A stretch of DNA of 64,000 nucleotides from Polyangium sp. 15x6. Its GTDB lineage: Bacteria > Myxococcota_A > Polyangia > Polyangiales > Polyangiaceae. The translations under genes were made by a program, and so were the position numbers. Below the pieces are notes generated by a model that was given only the letters and a program-made list of their open reading frames with translations, had not been told where the DNA came from and did not search any database. The DNA lies in contig NZ_JASBQE010000054.1 in NCBI RefSeq assembly GCF_029960785.1, positions 1 through 64,000 of the forward strand. The letters run 5' to 3'. Shown one piece after another: positions 63,034 through 64,000 of this stretch; positions within the stretch are counted from its first letter, which is position 1; every line of letters begins with the position of its first letter.

Positions 63034-63969
63034 TCATTTTCGTCGTCGCGGTCGCAATGCCACGACGGCCCCTCTGCCGTGCGTCGGCGCGTCGTCCGGC
63101 GGCAAGGCCACGACGAGCCGCTCGATGGCCGGCAGCGTCCGCGTGACGGCGCGCTCGGCGCCGAGCTCGTCGAAGGGGCCCGGGTAGACGAGCACGAGCA
63201 CGTAGATCGTCGCGAACGACCGCGCCAGGTAGCCGAGCCCCTCCTCCAGCACGGCCTCGTGCAGGTGCTCGCCCCGGTGCAGCTCCGCCATGGTGGGGTT
63301 TTTCCGGACGCGCGTGATGGCCGCGCGGGCGAGCTGGACGCGGCGGCCGATCGCCTCGCGATCCTCAGCCGAGAGCGGCGCGAGCTCGTCCACCGGGGGG
63401 ACCAGGCGAAAGCGGCGGGCGGACGGCTCCTCGGGCTCCTTGCGCTCGCCTGGCGGGGGAATCGTGAGGCTGCCTGGTCTGCGTACGAGCTCGACCCAGG
63501 AGATGCCGGCCGCGTGGGCGCGGGCGAAGGTCTCGGCGACGCGGGCCTCGGCCTCGGGGTCGTCCGTGCCCGTGGGCGCCTCGGAGGCGCCCCAGACGAC
63601 GGGCGAGGTGGCGTCGATGACCAGGGCCCCGAGCGCGCCCGCGCGGCCCGCGAGCGCGGAGAGCTCGACCCGCAGCGCTTCCGCGGGCTCGGGGCGCGGA
63701 CGTGGCACCTCCGCGGCGACCTCGCCGAAGAGGTCGGCGAACGACTCGATGAGGGTCGCGAGCCGCGCTTCTTTCTCCGCGCGGTCCACGATTGGCGTGG
63801 CGAACGTGACGACGAGCTGACGCCCGCGGCCGAGGTCCCAGCGCAGGGTCTTGGCATCCCCGTCCGTGCCGGGATCGGCGCCGTTCGCGTTCGGGACGAT
63901 CTGGACCGCGGCCGCGTCGAGCTCACGCTCGAGGATGGTCGCGAGGCGCTGTCGCGTGGCAGGGGTCAT
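63034..63969 (-). CDS. Hypothetical protein, possibly roadblock/LC7-like
   Basis: 311 residues, no signal peptide. The N-terminal third (about 1-50) is a separate charged segment; residues about 100-135 (LSALAGRAGALGALVIDATSPVVWGA) resemble the roadblock/LC7 strand-and-turn used by GTPase regulators, and the end ERLVVALPPDD repeats a similar pattern. I do not recognise the full-length family. The start is 31 bp from the window edge, and its stop is 6 bp from the convergent TPR lipoprotein gene. Confidence 0.65.
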   Translation of the reverse strand: MTPATRQRLATILERELDAAAVQIVPNANGADPGTDGDAKTLRWDLGRGRQLVVTFATPIVDRAEKEARLATLIESFADLFGEVAAEVPRPRPEPAEALRVELSALAGRAGALGALVIDATSPVVWGASEAPTGTDDPEAEARVAETFARAHAAGISWVELVRRPGSLTIPPPGERKEPEEPSARRFRLVPPVDELAPLSAEDREAIGRRVQLARAAITRVRKNPTMAELHRGEHLHEAVLEEGLGYLARSFATIYVLVLVYPGPFDELGAERAVTRTLPAIERLVVALPPDDAPTHGRGAVVALRPRRRK

Positions 63970-64000
63970 CCGCGACGCACTCTACCCGAGCGTGTGACGC

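Overview
This is a high-GC chromosomal segment of a myxobacterium, most likely a Polyangiaceae-type (Sorangium/Polyangium) species. The evidence is three proteins ending in a MYXO-CTERM sorting signal (GC-rich Cys motif, hydrophobic helix, Arg-rich tail), two very large Hanks-type Ser/Thr kinases with sensory fusions, an MXAN_6640-type metalloprotease, many lipoproteins and long antisense ORFs caused by extreme GC3. No rRNA, tRNA, transposase or CRISPR array was found.

Layout. 0.1-12.1 kb is a potassium locus. On the minus strand lies a complete kdp operon in the order porin, 82-aa membrane protein, 26-aa peptide, kdpF, kdpA, kdpB, kdpC, kdpD, kdpE, mostly with 4-base start/stop overlaps. A constitutive-type K+ transporter, kup, diverges from it, and an 11-bp-phased direct repeat in the shared promoter is a candidate KdpE site. 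12.1-15.0 kb is disturbed ground: a 42-bp-phased degenerate tandem array, a composite palindromic repeat, a lipoprotein, and two truncated genes facing each other, one of them a frameshifted PatA/PatG-like subtilisin. 15.3-20.1 kb is one gene for a kinase / STAND-like NTPase / WD40 protein. 20.2-26.1 kb holds a beta-propeller gene remnant, a MYXO-CTERM surface protein, two lipoproteins, a lipid kinase and more repeats.

26.2-40.5 kb looks like an accessory block. It carries an NTF2-like protein, an SDR, a GlcG/HbpS protein, a decayed NarL-type two-component system (kinase with one nonsense codon and two frameshifts, regulator with one frameshift), an RND efflux adaptor and pump, a PucR-type regulator, a class B flavin monooxygenase and an SDR cut off at about 40,487. 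40.5-45.2 kb has two TPR-type proteins and two lipoprotein cytochromes c. 45.2-49.7 kb has a PhyH-type dioxygenase with an unknown partner, an Ig-like lipoprotein and an outer-membrane barrel. 49.7-54.3 kb has a kinase fused to a periplasmic-binding-protein-like sensor and an Mrr-like nuclease. 54.5-64 kb has a GST, a ferritin-like lipoprotein, an AraC regulator, a HmuY-like lipoprotein co-transcribed with a metalloprotease, a subtilisin overlapping it tail to tail, a TPR lipoprotein and a hypothetical protein.

The most distinctive non-coding signal is a family of dispersed composite palindromic repeats. There are 12 perfect 13-bp/3-nt-loop hairpins, plus two degenerate ones, whose stems differ in sequence yet keep pairing. 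They often occur as inverted pairs round a conserved spacer. The second is the 42-bp array after kup. All assignments come from reading the sequence; no database search was run.
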